From: Rhizobium freirei PRF 81
Lineage (GTDB): Bacteria > Pseudomonadota > Alphaproteobacteria > Rhizobiales > Rhizobiaceae
Direction: 5' to 3'
Assembly (NCBI RefSeq): GCF_000359745.1
Contig: NZ_AQHN01000054.1
Location: 124,001 to 188,000, forward strand
DNA: 64,000 bases
Numbering within the stretch: the first letter of the stretch is position 1; the number at the start of each line of letters is the position of its first letter. The position numbers and the translations under genes are program-made. The notes beneath the pieces are model-generated. The model was not told the origin of the DNA. It saw only the letters and a list, made by a program, of their open reading frames with translations, and made no database searches. Of the stretch, positions 1 through 8,980 are shown one piece after another.

Positions 1-1
1 C

Positions 2-1402
2 GGCGAAAGCGCGATCGACGAAGCACCCGTCACCGGCGAGAGCACGCCCGTTCGCAAGGGCGCCGGCTCTGTCGTCTTTGCAGGCACCGTCAACGGCGAT
101 GCGGCGCTGCGCGTCCGTGTCACGGCCGCAGCCGCCGACAACACAATCGCACGCGTCGTCAAGCTGGTGGAGGAGGCGCAGGAATCGAAGGCGCCGACCG
201 AGCGCTTCATCGACCGCTTCTCGCGCTATTATACACCCGGCGTCGTGGTGGTTGGCGCGCTCGTCGCCATCATCCCTCCGCTGTTTCTGGGCGGCGCCTG
301 GGGCGAATGGGTCTATAAGGGTCTGGCGATCCTGCTAATCGGCTGCCCCTGCGCCCTGGTCATTTCGACGCCGGCGGCAATCGCGGCCTCCCTGTCTTCT
401 GGCGCCAGACGCGGCCTGCTACTCAAGGGTGGAGCCGTACTGGAAAATATCGGCAAGGTGACGGCTGTTGCTTTCGACAAGACGGGCACGCTGACGGAAG
501 GCAAGCCCAAGGTCACCGATCTCGTCGGCCTCGGCACGGCTGATGCTGAAGTGCTGCGCCTGGCAGCAGCCCTTGAAACCGGCTCCAGCCATCCCCTCGC
601 CCGAGCGATCCTCGATCGCGCTTCTGCAGATGGTATCGAAGTCCCATCGATCCTCGATGCGAAGGCGATCGGCGGCAAGGGCGTCAGCGGCACGGTCGAT
701 GGCCTTGAAGTTTTCTTCGGCTCGCCGCAGGCCGCAGCCGACAAGGTTTCGCTTGCGCCGGAACAGTCCGCACGGATCGCTGCGCTCAACGACGAGGGAA
801 AGACGGTTTCCGTTCTTCTCGCCAAGGGAAGCGTTGCCGGGCTGCTGGCAATGCGCGACGAACCGCGCGCCGATACTGCGGCGGGCCTGAAGGCGCTCAC
901 GGATGCCGGCATCAAGACGATCATGCTGACCGGCGACAACAAGCGGACCGCGCAAGCGATCGGCAAGACCCTCGGCATCGAGGTTCGGGCGGAATTGCTG
1001 CCCGAGGATAAGCAGCGCATCGTCGGCGAGTTGAAACGCCAAGGCCTTCGCGTCGCCAAGGTCGGCGACGGCATCAACGATGCGCCTGCACTGGCCGCCG
1101 CCGATGTCGGGATCGCCATGGGCGGCGGAACGGATGTTGCACTCGAAACTGCTGACGCCGCGGTGCTGCATGGCCGTGTCGGCGACGTCATCGAAATGAT
1201 CGACCTTTCGAAACGGACGATGAGCAATATCGGCCAGAACATCACGATCGCGCTCGGCCTCAAAGGCGTCTTCCTGGTCACCACCATCATCGGCATCACC
1301 GGCCTCTGGCCTGCGATCCTTGCCGATACCGGAGCAACCGTGCTGGTCACCATGAACGCCCTGCGCCTGCTCGGCGGCAAGCGCCGGCAGATAGCGGCCT
1401 GA
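2..1402 (+). CDS. zntA: Zn2+/Cd2+/Pb2+-exporting P1B-type ATPase, C-terminal part (5' end outside window)
   Basis: The open frame enters from the left edge, so about 466 C-terminal residues are visible and the metal-binding N-terminus and first membrane helices are missing. In order I see the actuator TGES loop at the very start, the CPC metal site in a membrane helix (IGCPCALVIS), the phosphorylation motif DKTGTLTEGKPK, a nucleotide-binding domain with the SSHPLA His-Pro motif typical of P1B pumps, the hinge GDGINDAPAL, and a last helix reading ADTGATVLVTMNALRLL. CPC plus Asp-x-Gly in the last helix fits the P1B-2 (ZntA/CadA) group that exports divalent Zn, Cd or Pb from the cytoplasm, rather than the Cu+ group. 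No metalloregulator gene follows it. Metal specificity is inferred. Confidence 0.93.
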   Translation, partial: GESAIDEAPVTGESTPVRKGAGSVVFAGTVNGDAALRVRVTAAAADNTIARVVKLVEEAQESKAPTERFIDRFSRYYTPGVVVVGALVAIIPPLFLGGAWGEWVYKGLAILLIGCPCALVISTPAAIAASLSSGARRGLLLKGGAVLENIGKVTAVAFDKTGTLTEGKPKVTDLVGLGTADAEVLRLAAALETGSSHPLARAILDRASADGIEVPSILDAKAIGGKGVSGTVDGLEVFFGSPQAAADKVSLAPEQSARIAALNDEGKTVSVLLAKGSVAGLLAMRDEPRADTAAGLKALTDAGIKTIMLTGDNKRTAQAIGKTLGIEVRAELLPEDKQRIVGELKRQGLRVAKVGDGINDAPALAAADVGIAMGGGTDVALETADAAVLHGRVGDVIEMIDLSKRTMSNIGQNITIALGLKGVFLVTTIIGITGLWPAILADTGATVLVTMNALRLLGGKRRQIAA

Positions 1403-1423
1403 AGACAGAAGAGAGACCACCAG

Positions 1424-1450
1424 CGGGCGCCGAACGATATTCGGCGCCCG
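1424..1450 (+). terminator. Stem-loop after the P-type ATPase gene
   Basis: A perfect 11-bp GC-rich stem (arms 1424-1434 and 1440-1450) with a 5-nt loop lies 21 bases after the ATPase stop codon. Only a short T-poor tail follows, so it is a probable but not classical intrinsic terminator. The convergent AraC gene ends 36 bases further on, so it may serve both directions. Confidence 0.6.
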
Positions 1451-1485
1451 TTGCTATGTCGGTTGAATGCGATGTACCGTCCGCT

Positions 1486-2280
1486 TCAGCTCGTTCTTAC
1501 GGAAAGATAGCGACGCGGTGACAAACCAAATGCCTTTTTGAACATCGCAATGAAGCTGCTCGCGCTCGCATAGCCCAGGCTTTCGGCCACCTCGATGATC
1601 GTGCTACCGGCGGTCAGATGTTCGAGCGCAAGCAGCAATCGCGCCTGCTGCCGCCAATTTGCGAAGGACATGCCGGCTTCCGCATGGAACAGACGCCGCG
1701 CCGATCGCTCGGAAATGCCGGCCTGCTGTGCCAGCGCATGAAATGTCTGCTCGCACGCAGGATCCCGCAGCACGGTCTCGGCGATACGAAGGACGCGCCG
1801 GTCGGCCGGCATGGGCAGATGCAGACTCTCGGTCGGCGCTGCGCGAACCTCATCCAGCAAAACGGCCGCAAGACGGCGCTGTTGCGGCGAGAGCTTCTCC
1901 TCCCAACGCCAGGTCGTCGCTCTGCGCACGAGTGCGCGCAACACATCGCTGACACTCAGTACGCATGGGCTTTTCGGCAGGCTGGCACTGGCATCCGGGG
2001 TCAGGAAGATGCCCCAGCCGCTCAGCACGCCATTGATGCTCGCCTTGTGCATCACATTGGGCGGAAGCCAGCCGGCCCGCTGCGGCGGCAACAGCCAGGA
2101 GCCCTCCGGCGTGCGCATATGCACAAGGCCGCTCTCGATGCAGAAGAGCTGCCCGCGCGCATGGGAATGCCAATCATACTCCTGCGTCCCGAGGCGAAAG
2201 GCGCTGCCGGGTTCATCCGACCCCCAAAAGGCGATGAGGGGCGGTCCGTCGGCGCGATCGTCGAAGTCTTCGAGGTCCAT
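1486..2280 (-). CDS. AraC-family transcriptional regulator with N-terminal cupin
   Basis: The 264-residue protein has a cupin-type sensor half (YDWHSHARGQLF, then a beta-rich segment with LLPPQRAGWLPP) and a C-terminal double helix-turn-helix of the AraC/XylS type (SERSARRLFHAEAGMSF, then EVAESLGYASASSFIAMFKKAFGLSPRRYL). The frame stays open to 2400, but that start would overlap the ATG of the divergent monooxygenase, and the cupin begins just after Met at 2280. I therefore use 2280, which leaves about 118 bases for two divergent promoters. It probably controls the FAD monooxygenase next door. The ligand is unknown. Confidence 0.85.
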   Translation of the reverse strand: MDLEDFDDRADGPPLIAFWGSDEPGSAFRLGTQEYDWHSHARGQLFCIESGLVHMRTPEGSWLLPPQRAGWLPPNVMHKASINGVLSGWGIFLTPDASASLPKSPCVLSVSDVLRALVRRATTWRWEEKLSPQQRRLAAVLLDEVRAAPTESLHLPMPADRRVLRIAETVLRDPACEQTFHALAQQAGISERSARRLFHAEAGMSFANWRQQARLLLALEHLTAGSTIIEVAESLGYASASSFIAMFKKAFGLSPRRYLSVRTS

Positions 2281-2398
2281 AGTCGTTTGGCCGCTTTGCG
2301 ATATTCTTCGTCCGAATGTCGTTATCACGTCCGGGTGCCCCTGCGCTATCGTTCCGCTCGGTTTTGAAATCGGCAACAGGGCAGAACAGAAGATTTTC

Positions 2399-3571
2399 AT
2401 GCGAGACTTTCAAGTCATCATCGTCGGCGCAGGCCTTGGGGGCCCGTGCCTTGCACAGGGATTGAAGCGTGCCGGTATCGGTTTCGATGTTTACGAGCGC
2501 GATGCGGCGCCCGATAGCCGCGTCCCGGGATATCGCATCCGGATAGACGCCGGCGGGCAAAGGGCACTGTCCGCCTGCTTGCCTCCCGGGCTCTTCGGCC
2601 TGTTTAGAGCGACAGCCTCGGTCAGCCCGTCGGCCGGACGCTTCCTGACACCGCAACTCTTGCCCGTCACGGGGCGCACGCCGGAGAGCTGGGATACGGA
2701 CGAAGAGGAGGATGCGGGCGACCTGAGCGTCAACCGCCAGACCCTGCGTGAAATCCTGCTAACGGGAATAGAGGAACACGTTCATTTCGGACATGGCTTC
2801 ACCTTCTACCGCTGCATGGATGACGCCTCCGTGGAAGCCTCATTCGAAGGTCTGCCGCCGATATCCTGCAGCCTGCTGGTCGGCGCGGACGGTGTGAATT
2901 CGCAGGTACGTCAGCAGCTGGCACCCTATGCCGTGCCCACGGATACGGGGTCGATATGCCTCTACGGCAAGATCGAGCTGCCGCTGGCGGCCGGTTCCGA
3001 CCATTTCTGCGACGGCACCACCGTTGTATTTGCCGATGGTTGCACTGCGATCTTCGATCCTATGCGTTTCCAGGAGGATTTTCCCAGTCTTGCCGCTCGT
3101 TTCGCTCCGGATTGCAATCTCACGCCAATGGTCGATTACCTCTATTGGGCGCTGATCGGCCCTCGCCAACGGTTCGGCTTTGAGGAATACGATCATGTAC
3201 AGGACCTGCCGATCCTATTGCGAACGGCAATGCGCGGCTGGCACCCGGATCTCAGGCAGGTCATCAGCCGAAGCGAGCCCTCAGCCGTGGCCGCGCTGCC
3301 CATCCGCAGCGGCCGTCCAGAGGTTTTATGGCCATTTGGCCCGGTCACGCTTCTGGGGGATGCGATCCACGCCATGAGCCCCGCCGGCGGGCTTGGGGCA
3401 AACACGGCGCTCGAAGATGCCCGCGTGCTCTCAGAAACTCTCGGCAACACCAGGGCGCAACCGGTGAATGTCGCGTTGCTCGACTACGAGGCCAACATGC
3501 GTGAGCGGGCCACCCGCGCGATCGCCGCCTCCGAACGTGGCGCTGCGATGCTATTCGAAAATCTCGCCTGA
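2399..3571 (+). CDS. FAD-dependent aromatic-type monooxygenase (PHBH fold)
   Basis: The 390-residue flavoprotein opens with an FAD Rossmann motif (VIIVGAGLGGPCLAQGLK, residues 6-23), has the mid-domain DG motif (VGADGVNSQVR) and the second FAD motif near the C-terminus (LLGDAIHAMSPAGGLGANTALEDA). This is the layout of single-component NAD(P)H-dependent FAD hydroxylases of the UbiH/PHBH class, which hydroxylate aromatic or polyketide-like substrates. The start at 2399 puts the FAD motif at the usual distance from the N-terminus. The divergent AraC gene is its likely regulator, and a small unknown gene follows 10 bases after its stop. The substrate cannot be read from sequence. Confidence 0.88.
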   Translation: MRDFQVIIVGAGLGGPCLAQGLKRAGIGFDVYERDAAPDSRVPGYRIRIDAGGQRALSACLPPGLFGLFRATASVSPSAGRFLTPQLLPVTGRTPESWDTDEEEDAGDLSVNRQTLREILLTGIEEHVHFGHGFTFYRCMDDASVEASFEGLPPISCSLLVGADGVNSQVRQQLAPYAVPTDTGSICLYGKIELPLAAGSDHFCDGTTVVFADGCTAIFDPMRFQEDFPSLAARFAPDCNLTPMVDYLYWALIGPRQRFGFEEYDHVQDLPILLRTAMRGWHPDLRQVISRSEPSAVAALPIRSGRPEVLWPFGPVTLLGDAIHAMSPAGGLGANTALEDARVLSETLGNTRAQPVNVALLDYEANMRERATRAIAASERGAAMLFENLA

Positions 3572-3581
3572 GGAAAAGACC

Positions 3582-4001
3582 ATGACAATCGACGCAACCA
3601 CCTTCACCTTTCACGACGTTTCCCTGTGGCCGATCGTCCGTCAGAGCGCCGGGTCTGTACGGCCGGGCTATGCGGAACAATGGGAACGGGAGATGGATTC
3701 CCTCCTCGCCATCTCCATGCCCTTCGTCGTGATCATGGAGGGTGGTCAACCGGACGAGGACCACGAGGATCGCAAGGCGAGAGGCATCTGGCTCAAGAGG
3801 AACAAGACGGCTCTCGTTACGGTCTGCAGGGCCGTCATCGGGATCGAGGCCAGCGCCATCAAGCGGGCGGCGATCCAGGTGCAGATGAGCCTCGCGACCA
3901 AAGCGTTCGGCACAAGGATGGAGATCGTTGCCTCACAACAGGAGGCTTTCGAACTCGCCGTGCAAATCCTCCAGGGAAAGGAAGGCGGTGCGGATAGCTG
4001 A
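3582..4001 (+). CDS. Small conserved-looking protein of unknown function, downstream of the FAD monooxygenase
   Basis: The 139-residue soluble protein has no signal peptide or membrane segment. Its ribosome site (AGGAAAAG) overlaps the end of the monooxygenase, so the two genes are almost certainly co-transcribed and perhaps translationally coupled. The sequence alternates hydrophobic beta-like segments (MPFVVIMEGG) and helices (ASAIKRAAIQVQMSLATKAFG), giving the look of an alpha/beta domain similar in length to STAS/SpoIIAA-like folds. I do not recognise the family with confidence. Pairing with the monooxygenase suggests an accessory or regulatory role, which is inference only. Confidence 0.75.
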   Translation: MTIDATTFTFHDVSLWPIVRQSAGSVRPGYAEQWEREMDSLLAISMPFVVIMEGGQPDEDHEDRKARGIWLKRNKTALVTVCRAVIGIEASAIKRAAIQVQMSLATKAFGTRMEIVASQQEAFELAVQILQGKEGGADS

Positions 4002-4031
4002 TCTCTGCCCGCTCGGCGATATACTCGCCCC

Positions 4032-4050
4032 CAAAGGCGTGCGGCCTTTG
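4032..4050. terminator. Short stem-loop between convergent operons
   Basis: Seven-base arms (CAAAGGC at 4032-4038 and GCCTTTG at 4044-4050) flank a 5-base loop in the 55-base gap where the plus-strand gene and the long minus-strand operon converge. No T-run is present, so a terminator role is tentative. Confidence 0.4.
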
Positions 4051-4056
4051 CGATCG

Positions 4057-5097
4057 TCATGATGCGGAGCGACGCCAGAGCGGCGCAGCCGTCCATCCCA
4101 GTTCCGGCGCTATCTTCGTCACGAAGTCATGGAGGATCTGCCGGTATTCCTCGTCGTGAAACTCATAGGGCAGCTCCAGTCGAAATTCACTGACATAGGG
4201 CAGGATCGGATCCGCATATAGACGTTCGAGAATTTCGTCCGACGTGCCGACAAGATCGCGGGCAAAGAGCGTTCGCCGCTCGCCTTGCGGCGAAAGCGTG
4301 CGCTCATAGCGGCCTGCGGCATAATCCGTGTAGCGCTTACGCGTCACGGCATCGGCGCTGTCGAACGGCACGATGACGCGGCCGAGCGCCACCCGCCTCG
4401 CATCGCCGCCGGAGGCACGGTAGGCGTCGAGTTGCCGGGATTGGGCCACGAAGAAATCGTCGGTCTCCTCACCGGTCGTCACATTGCCGATCAGAAGATT
4501 GAAGCCGTTGCGGCCGGCCCATTCGGCCGAGCGCAGCGATCCGCCGCCATACCAGATGCGGTCGATCAGTCCTTTTGCGTAGGGCTGAAGCCGCGGGCGC
4601 TGCGGGCCGAAGGGCGTCTTGATGACCGTATGCTGATCGCCGACATAAGCCCCCCGAAGATTATCGGCGAACCTCAGCACCCTCTGATGGGAGAAATCAT
4701 GGTTCTCCCAATCGCCATCGAACGCGAGCGGACCGATGAGGTCGGCATGCAAGGGACGCCCCGCGCTCAGCCCGATATTCAGCCGTTCGCGCGAAAGGAC
4801 ATCCACCGTCGCAAGATCCTCCGCAAGCCGATAGGGGCTTTCGTAGCCGATCGGAATGACGGCGGTGCCAAGCTCGATGTGGCGCGTGCGCTGCGTTGCC
4901 GCCGCGAGAAAGGCGCTCGCCGAGGAAATACCTGGTTCGAGATGCCGCTGTCGAACCCAGGCGCTATCGAACCCTGTCAGCTCGCCATGCTCCAGAAGCT
5001 GAAGGGTCTGTTCAAGGCCGACTAAAGGATCCTCATCGGGGTAGTTGCCCGGCGTGAGGAAGCCGATATGGCTGATCGATGGGGCGGGATGGCTCAT
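4057..5097 (-). CDS. Luciferase-like (LLM) flavin-dependent monooxygenase, last gene of the sulfur-type operon
   Basis: The 346-residue protein has the LLM TIM-barrel pattern: an N-terminal strand (ISHIGFLTPGNY), a conserved segment TRHIELGTAVIPIGYESPYRLAEDLATVDVLS, and LNIGLSAGRP, which matches the phosphate-binding region of bacterial-luciferase relatives. Such enzymes use reduced FMN supplied by a separate reductase; none is visible here. It lies 12 bases after the second binding-protein gene and ends the minus-strand operon that starts near 13.1 kb. In that setting a role in oxidative C-S cleavage is likely. The substrate is unknown. Confidence 0.85.
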   Translation of the reverse strand: MSHPAPSISHIGFLTPGNYPDEDPLVGLEQTLQLLEHGELTGFDSAWVRQRHLEPGISSASAFLAAATQRTRHIELGTAVIPIGYESPYRLAEDLATVDVLSRERLNIGLSAGRPLHADLIGPLAFDGDWENHDFSHQRVLRFADNLRGAYVGDQHTVIKTPFGPQRPRLQPYAKGLIDRIWYGGGSLRSAEWAGRNGFNLLIGNVTTGEETDDFFVAQSRQLDAYRASGGDARRVALGRVIVPFDSADAVTRKRYTDYAAGRYERTLSPQGERRTLFARDLVGTSDEILERLYADPILPYVSEFRLELPYEFHDEEYRQILHDFVTKIAPELGWTAAPLWRRSAS

Positions 5098-5109
5098 CGC
5101 ACTGTCTCC

Positions 5110-6048
5110 TCAAAACTTCGGCAAGCCGGGCGGGTTGGTTTCCGATTGCGGCAGCGCTTCCTCCGCGAGGTGCCAGTGATCGAGGATCCTGGCATAGGTG
5201 CCGTCCTTGATCAGTCCGTTCGTCGCAGCCGTGAGCGCGGCCGCAAGGCCGCTTCCCTTGCGGGTGGCGATCGCAACATCGGAGCGATCCGGCCAGCCGG
5301 CGCTCAGAGTGCCGACGCGTTTGATGTTCTTGTCGCGCTCAGCGATATAGACGAGTTGTGCGTGCGGCTGCACGATGACGTCGGCACGATCCGAACGGAG
5401 CGCCAACAGGCTCGCTGCATCGTCGTCGTAATATTGCAGCTCTATCGGCCTCAGCCCGGCTTTGACGTCCTCATCGCTCCACTTTACCAGGATGCGCTCC
5501 TGGTTCGTGCCTGCGCCGACGATGATCCTCAGTCCCGCCGCATCCTTCGGCTCCCTGATGGCGGCGATGGTGCTGTTGGTCCTCACGAAAAACCCGTGCA
5601 GGCCCTGGCGATAGGTGGAGAAATCAAACTTCTCCTTGCGCTGTTCGGTGACGCCGACGTTGGAGATGACGGCGTCGTATTTGCCCGATGTCAGGCCGAG
5701 CGGCCAGTCGATCCAGGCAACGGGGACGAGTTCCAGCGTCAATCCGAGCGCATCGGCAACGGCGGAAGCATAATCTGGGTCAGCACCGACGACCGTCTTT
5801 GCGTCTGTCGCGTAAGTGGCAAGCGGCGGTCCGCCGGGAGCGACGGCCACGGTGAATTTGCCCGGCGTTACGAACTTGAAGTCCTTGGAGATGGCGGCAA
5901 TCGCCGCCTCGTTCTTGGTCGCATGGACACGTCCCGGCTGTTCGGGACTAAGATCAAAGTCTTCGGCCGCTCCCGCGGGAGCAAAGCCGATCAAGGCGGC
6001 CGCCGCAAACGCTGCAAGCGTGGTTCTGAAGGCAGGAAGGATCGTCAC
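5110..6048 (-). CDS. Periplasmic amino-acid-binding protein of ABC transporter (second copy)
   Basis: This is a family-3 solute-binding protein (about 312 residues from the GTG at 6048). The start puts a clean signal peptide first (TILPAFRTTLAAFAAAALIGF, cleavage after APAGA), and GGAG lies about 11 bases upstream. An in-frame ATG at 6129 overlaps the previous stop (TGATG) but would bury the signal sequence. It resembles the next gene upstream throughout (KTVVGADPDYA, LTLELVPVAWIDWPLGLTSGKYDAVISNVGVTEQRKEKFDFSTYRQ), so the two arose by tandem duplication. Paired binding proteins also occur in Bacillus TcyJ/TcyK, which take up cystine and S-substituted cysteines. That ligand is inferred here. 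Confidence 0.88.
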   Translation of the reverse strand: MTILPAFRTTLAAFAAAALIGFAPAGAAEDFDLSPEQPGRVHATKNEAAIAAISKDFKFVTPGKFTVAVAPGGPPLATYATDAKTVVGADPDYASAVADALGLTLELVPVAWIDWPLGLTSGKYDAVISNVGVTEQRKEKFDFSTYRQGLHGFFVRTNSTIAAIREPKDAAGLRIIVGAGTNQERILVKWSDEDVKAGLRPIELQYYDDDAASLLALRSDRADVIVQPHAQLVYIAERDKNIKRVGTLSAGWPDRSDVAIATRKGSGLAAALTAATNGLIKDGTYARILDHWHLAEEALPQSETNPPGLPKF

Positions 6049-6125
6049 TGAAATTGTATCTCCATGGCAGAAGGATGGGAGCGGACCGGCACAGGCCCCA
6101 CCGGCGCCGATCCGCCCGGCCAACA

Positions 6126-7070
6126 TCACGAACCGCTCTTCGGCAGGCCCGCAGGGTTGGTCTTGGATTGATCGACGGCTTCGGCATTCAGGCTCCAGTG
6201 CTTCAACACCTCGCCATACTTGCCGCTCTTGATCAGATCGTTGAGGGCAAGCGTCAGCGCATCGGCAAGCCCGGCCCCCTTCTTCGTCGTAACGGCGATT
6301 TCAGCTGTTATCGGCCAACCTCCCGAAACGGTGCCGACAAGCTTCCTTGTGCCGTTGATGGCGGCTTTATAGGCCTGTGTCGCATTCGGATTGAACTCGA
6401 CATCGGCGCGACCCGATTGCAGGGCTAGATCGGCGGCGGCGCGGTCATCGAAATACTGCACCTCGATCGGCTTCAGGCCGGCCGCCACGTTCTGCCGGTC
6501 CCATTCGAGAATGATCTTCTCCTGGTTCGTGCCGGCTCCCGTGATCACCTTGAGACCCGCGACATCCTTGGGCTCCTTGATTTCGGTGATCTTGCTGTCG
6601 GCCTTCACGTAGAAGCCGAGCACATCCCTTCGGTAGGTGGAGAAATCGAATTTCAGCTTGCGCTCCTCGGTGACCGTCACATTGGAGATGACGGCATCAT
6701 ACTTGCCGGAAGAAACGCCGAGTGGCCAATCTTCCCAGGCAACCGGCACCAACTCAAGCTTCAGGCCGAGGGAGTCGGCGATCAACTGCGCGATATCGGG
6801 ATCGGCGCCGACGACGGTCTTCGCATCGGTGGCGTAGGTGGTGATCGGCGGATCCCAAGGATTGATGGCCACCGTGAACTTGCCGGGATTGACGAACTTG
6901 AAGCCGGACGCAATGGCCTTGACGGCGGCTTCGTCCCTCTCTGCCCTGACACGATTGGACGTATCGGGGCTCAGGTTGAATTTTTCGGCCGCACCGGCCG
7001 GCGCGCAGCTCATGGCGACTGCCGTGATAACGCCCGCCAGCACATATTTCGCTATATCAAAGAATGCCAT
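6126..7070 (-). CDS. Periplasmic amino-acid-binding protein of ABC transporter (first copy)
   Basis: This is a family-3 solute-binding protein of 314 residues. The chosen ATG at 7070 is preceded by GAAGGGAC and begins a signal peptide (MAFFDIAKYVLAGVITAVAM, cleavage after APAGA); the frame is open to 7247 but the extra residues are low-complexity and basic. Core motifs include KTVVGADPDIAQLIADSLG, ELVPVAWEDWPLG and YDAVISNVTVTEERK, typical of polar amino-acid/cystine receptors. It follows the fused permease-ATPase gene by 91 bases and is paralogous to the next gene. Two receptors on one transporter suggest two related ligands. Confidence 0.9.
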   Translation of the reverse strand: MAFFDIAKYVLAGVITAVAMSCAPAGAAEKFNLSPDTSNRVRAERDEAAVKAIASGFKFVNPGKFTVAINPWDPPITTYATDAKTVVGADPDIAQLIADSLGLKLELVPVAWEDWPLGVSSGKYDAVISNVTVTEERKLKFDFSTYRRDVLGFYVKADSKITEIKEPKDVAGLKVITGAGTNQEKIILEWDRQNVAAGLKPIEVQYFDDRAAADLALQSGRADVEFNPNATQAYKAAINGTRKLVGTVSGGWPITAEIAVTTKKGAGLADALTLALNDLIKSGKYGEVLKHWSLNAEAVDQSKTNPAGLPKSGS

Positions 7071-7161
7071 GTCCCTTCTCCATTTCATCTTTAGGTTGTT
7101 GCGATTGTCGTTATTGTCCGAATGCCGCCGGGGCTCGGCATTTTTCACCAGCTTGGGTCTG

Positions 7162-8940
7162 CTAGAGAACCTTGGCGAGGAATTCGCGCGTACGCGGATG
7201 CCTCGCATCGTTGAGGATCTGCGCCGGGGCGCCGGCCTCGATGACATGGCCGCCCTCCATGAAGACGACCGTGTCGGCGACTTCGCGGGCGAAGCCGATC
7301 TCGTGCGTGACGATCACAAGGGTCGTACCGGTGCGGGCAAGCTCCTTGATCACGTCGAGCACCTCGCCGACCAACTCGGGATCGAGAGCCGAGGTCGGCT
7401 CGTCGAAGAGAAGAACCTTCGGCCTCAGCGCCAAGGCGCGGGCAATCGCGACACGCTGCTGCTGGCCGCCGGAAAGCTGACGGGGATAGGCGTCGATCTT
7501 GTCGCCGAGGCCGACCCGGGCGAGCAGTTCCTGCGCGAAGGCGACCGCCGCCTCCCGGCTGACGCCACGCACCTGGATCGGCGCCTCGATGAGATTTTCC
7601 AGAACGGTCAGGTGCGGGAAGAGATTGAAGCTCTGGAAAACCATGCCGATGTCGGTGCGGCGCTTCAGAATGTCCTTCTCCTTCAGCTCATAGAGCACCT
7701 CGCCCTTCTGGGTGTAGCCGACAAGCTCGCCATCCACCGAGATGAAACCGCTATCGACGCGCTCGAGATGATTGATGGAACGCAGCAGAGTGGACTTTCC
7801 CGAACCCGACGGGCCGATAATGGCCGTCACGCTGCCGGCCGTTAGGTTGAGTTCGATATTGTCGAGAACTTTCAGCGTGCCGAAGCTCTTCGAAATTCCA
7901 TGGATGCGCACGGCTCCACCCTTGGCACGAAGACCGGCCGCACTCCGAAAGGTCGCAAGCCTCGAACTATCGGCCGCGACGGCAGCCACGGGCAGCGGTC
8001 GGCGGAAGCGCTGGAAAAATGCCTGGAAGGGCAACGGCGTCGGATTGCGCACCGCGCCCTTGGAAAAATAGCGCTCGATATAGTGCTGGATGACCGACAG
8101 GACCGTCATGATGACGAGATACCAGACCGTCGCCACCATTAGCAGCGGAATGACTTCCAGATTGCGGCGGTAGATGACCTGTACCGTGTAGAAGAGTTCC
8201 GGCAGGGCCAGCACGTAGACCATGGATGTACTCTTGGCGAGACCGATGATCTCGTTGAAGCCTGTGGGAAGGATCGAGCGCATGGCCTGCGGCAGCACGA
8301 TGCGGGACGCCTGGCGCCGGCGCGGCAAGCCGAGCGCGGCGGCTGCTTCCAGCTGCCCTTGGTCGACCGAGAGGATGCCGCCGCGAACGATTTCCGCAAA
8401 GAAGGCCGACTGATTCAGCGTCAGCCCGAGAAAGGCCGCTGCAAAGGGCGTCAGAAGCTGCGTTGTCGGGTAATTGAACAGGACCTTGTCGGTAAACGGC
8501 ACACCGATAGCAATAGTTTCATAGAGATAGCCGAGATTGTTGAGAACCAGAAGCAACACGATCATCGGGATCGAACGCAGCAACCATATATAGCCCCAGG
8601 AGAGACTGGACAGCAGCGGCGATTTCGACACGCGCGCCAGAGCCAAAACCGTTCCGAGAACGGAGCCGAAAACGGCCGCAAGCGCCGTCAGAAGCAGCGT
8701 CCTGCCGAGACCAACAAGCACCGGTTCGGCAAAAAACCAATCCGCGAACACACCCCATCCCCAGCGCGGATTGGTGAAGGTGGAATAGAGAACGGCGGCG
8801 AGAACCAATGCCGCAAAGATCGTCCCCGCGGTACGGCCGGGATGCCGAGCCGCCACGATGCGATAGCGTGCGTAATCCGTCTTCGCTTCACTTGTTTCAG
8901 CGGCCGGTTTGATATCAGCAAAATCCGTCGTCAGTGCCAT
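7162..8940 (-). CDS. Fused amino-acid ABC transporter permease and ATPase
   Basis: The 592-residue protein joins two transporter parts. Residues about 40-320 are a HisM/GlnP-type permease with several membrane helices and the EAA-type loop EAAAALGLPRRRQASRIVLPQAM. Residues about 340-590 are a polar amino-acid ATPase: Walker A GPSGSGKSTLL, Q-loop GMVFQSFNLFPHLTVLEN, signature LSGGQQQRVAIARAL, Walker B VLLFDEPTSALD and the switch His in VTHEIGFA. In Bacillus the corresponding tcyL, tcyM and tcyN are separate genes. Only one permease type is present, so the channel is probably a homodimer, which automatically pairs two ATPase domains. It lies between the acetyltransferase and the binding proteins of the operon. 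Confidence 0.93.
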   Translation of the reverse strand: MALTTDFADIKPAAETSEAKTDYARYRIVAARHPGRTAGTIFAALVLAAVLYSTFTNPRWGWGVFADWFFAEPVLVGLGRTLLLTALAAVFGSVLGTVLALARVSKSPLLSSLSWGYIWLLRSIPMIVLLLVLNNLGYLYETIAIGVPFTDKVLFNYPTTQLLTPFAAAFLGLTLNQSAFFAEIVRGGILSVDQGQLEAAAALGLPRRRQASRIVLPQAMRSILPTGFNEIIGLAKSTSMVYVLALPELFYTVQVIYRRNLEVIPLLMVATVWYLVIMTVLSVIQHYIERYFSKGAVRNPTPLPFQAFFQRFRRPLPVAAVAADSSRLATFRSAAGLRAKGGAVRIHGISKSFGTLKVLDNIELNLTAGSVTAIIGPSGSGKSTLLRSINHLERVDSGFISVDGELVGYTQKGEVLYELKEKDILKRRTDIGMVFQSFNLFPHLTVLENLIEAPIQVRGVSREAAVAFAQELLARVGLGDKIDAYPRQLSGGQQQRVAIARALALRPKVLLFDEPTSALDPELVGEVLDVIKELARTGTTLVIVTHEIGFAREVADTVVFMEGGHVIEAGAPAQILNDARHPRTREFLAKVL

Positions 8941-8980
8941 GATGCTTGCCCCTTATGATTGTCGTTGCTTCATTCCGCCG

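Noticed and set aside
2281..2400. Longer N-terminus for the AraC regulator, starting at 2400
   Set aside because: It would overlap the start codon of the divergent monooxygenase and leave no promoter; the cupin begins right after the Met at 2280.
6049..6129. Start of the second binding protein at the TGATG junction (6129)
   Set aside because: Although the overlap suggests coupling, the 27 extra residues would precede the signal peptide; the GTG at 6048 with GGAG upstream fits export better.
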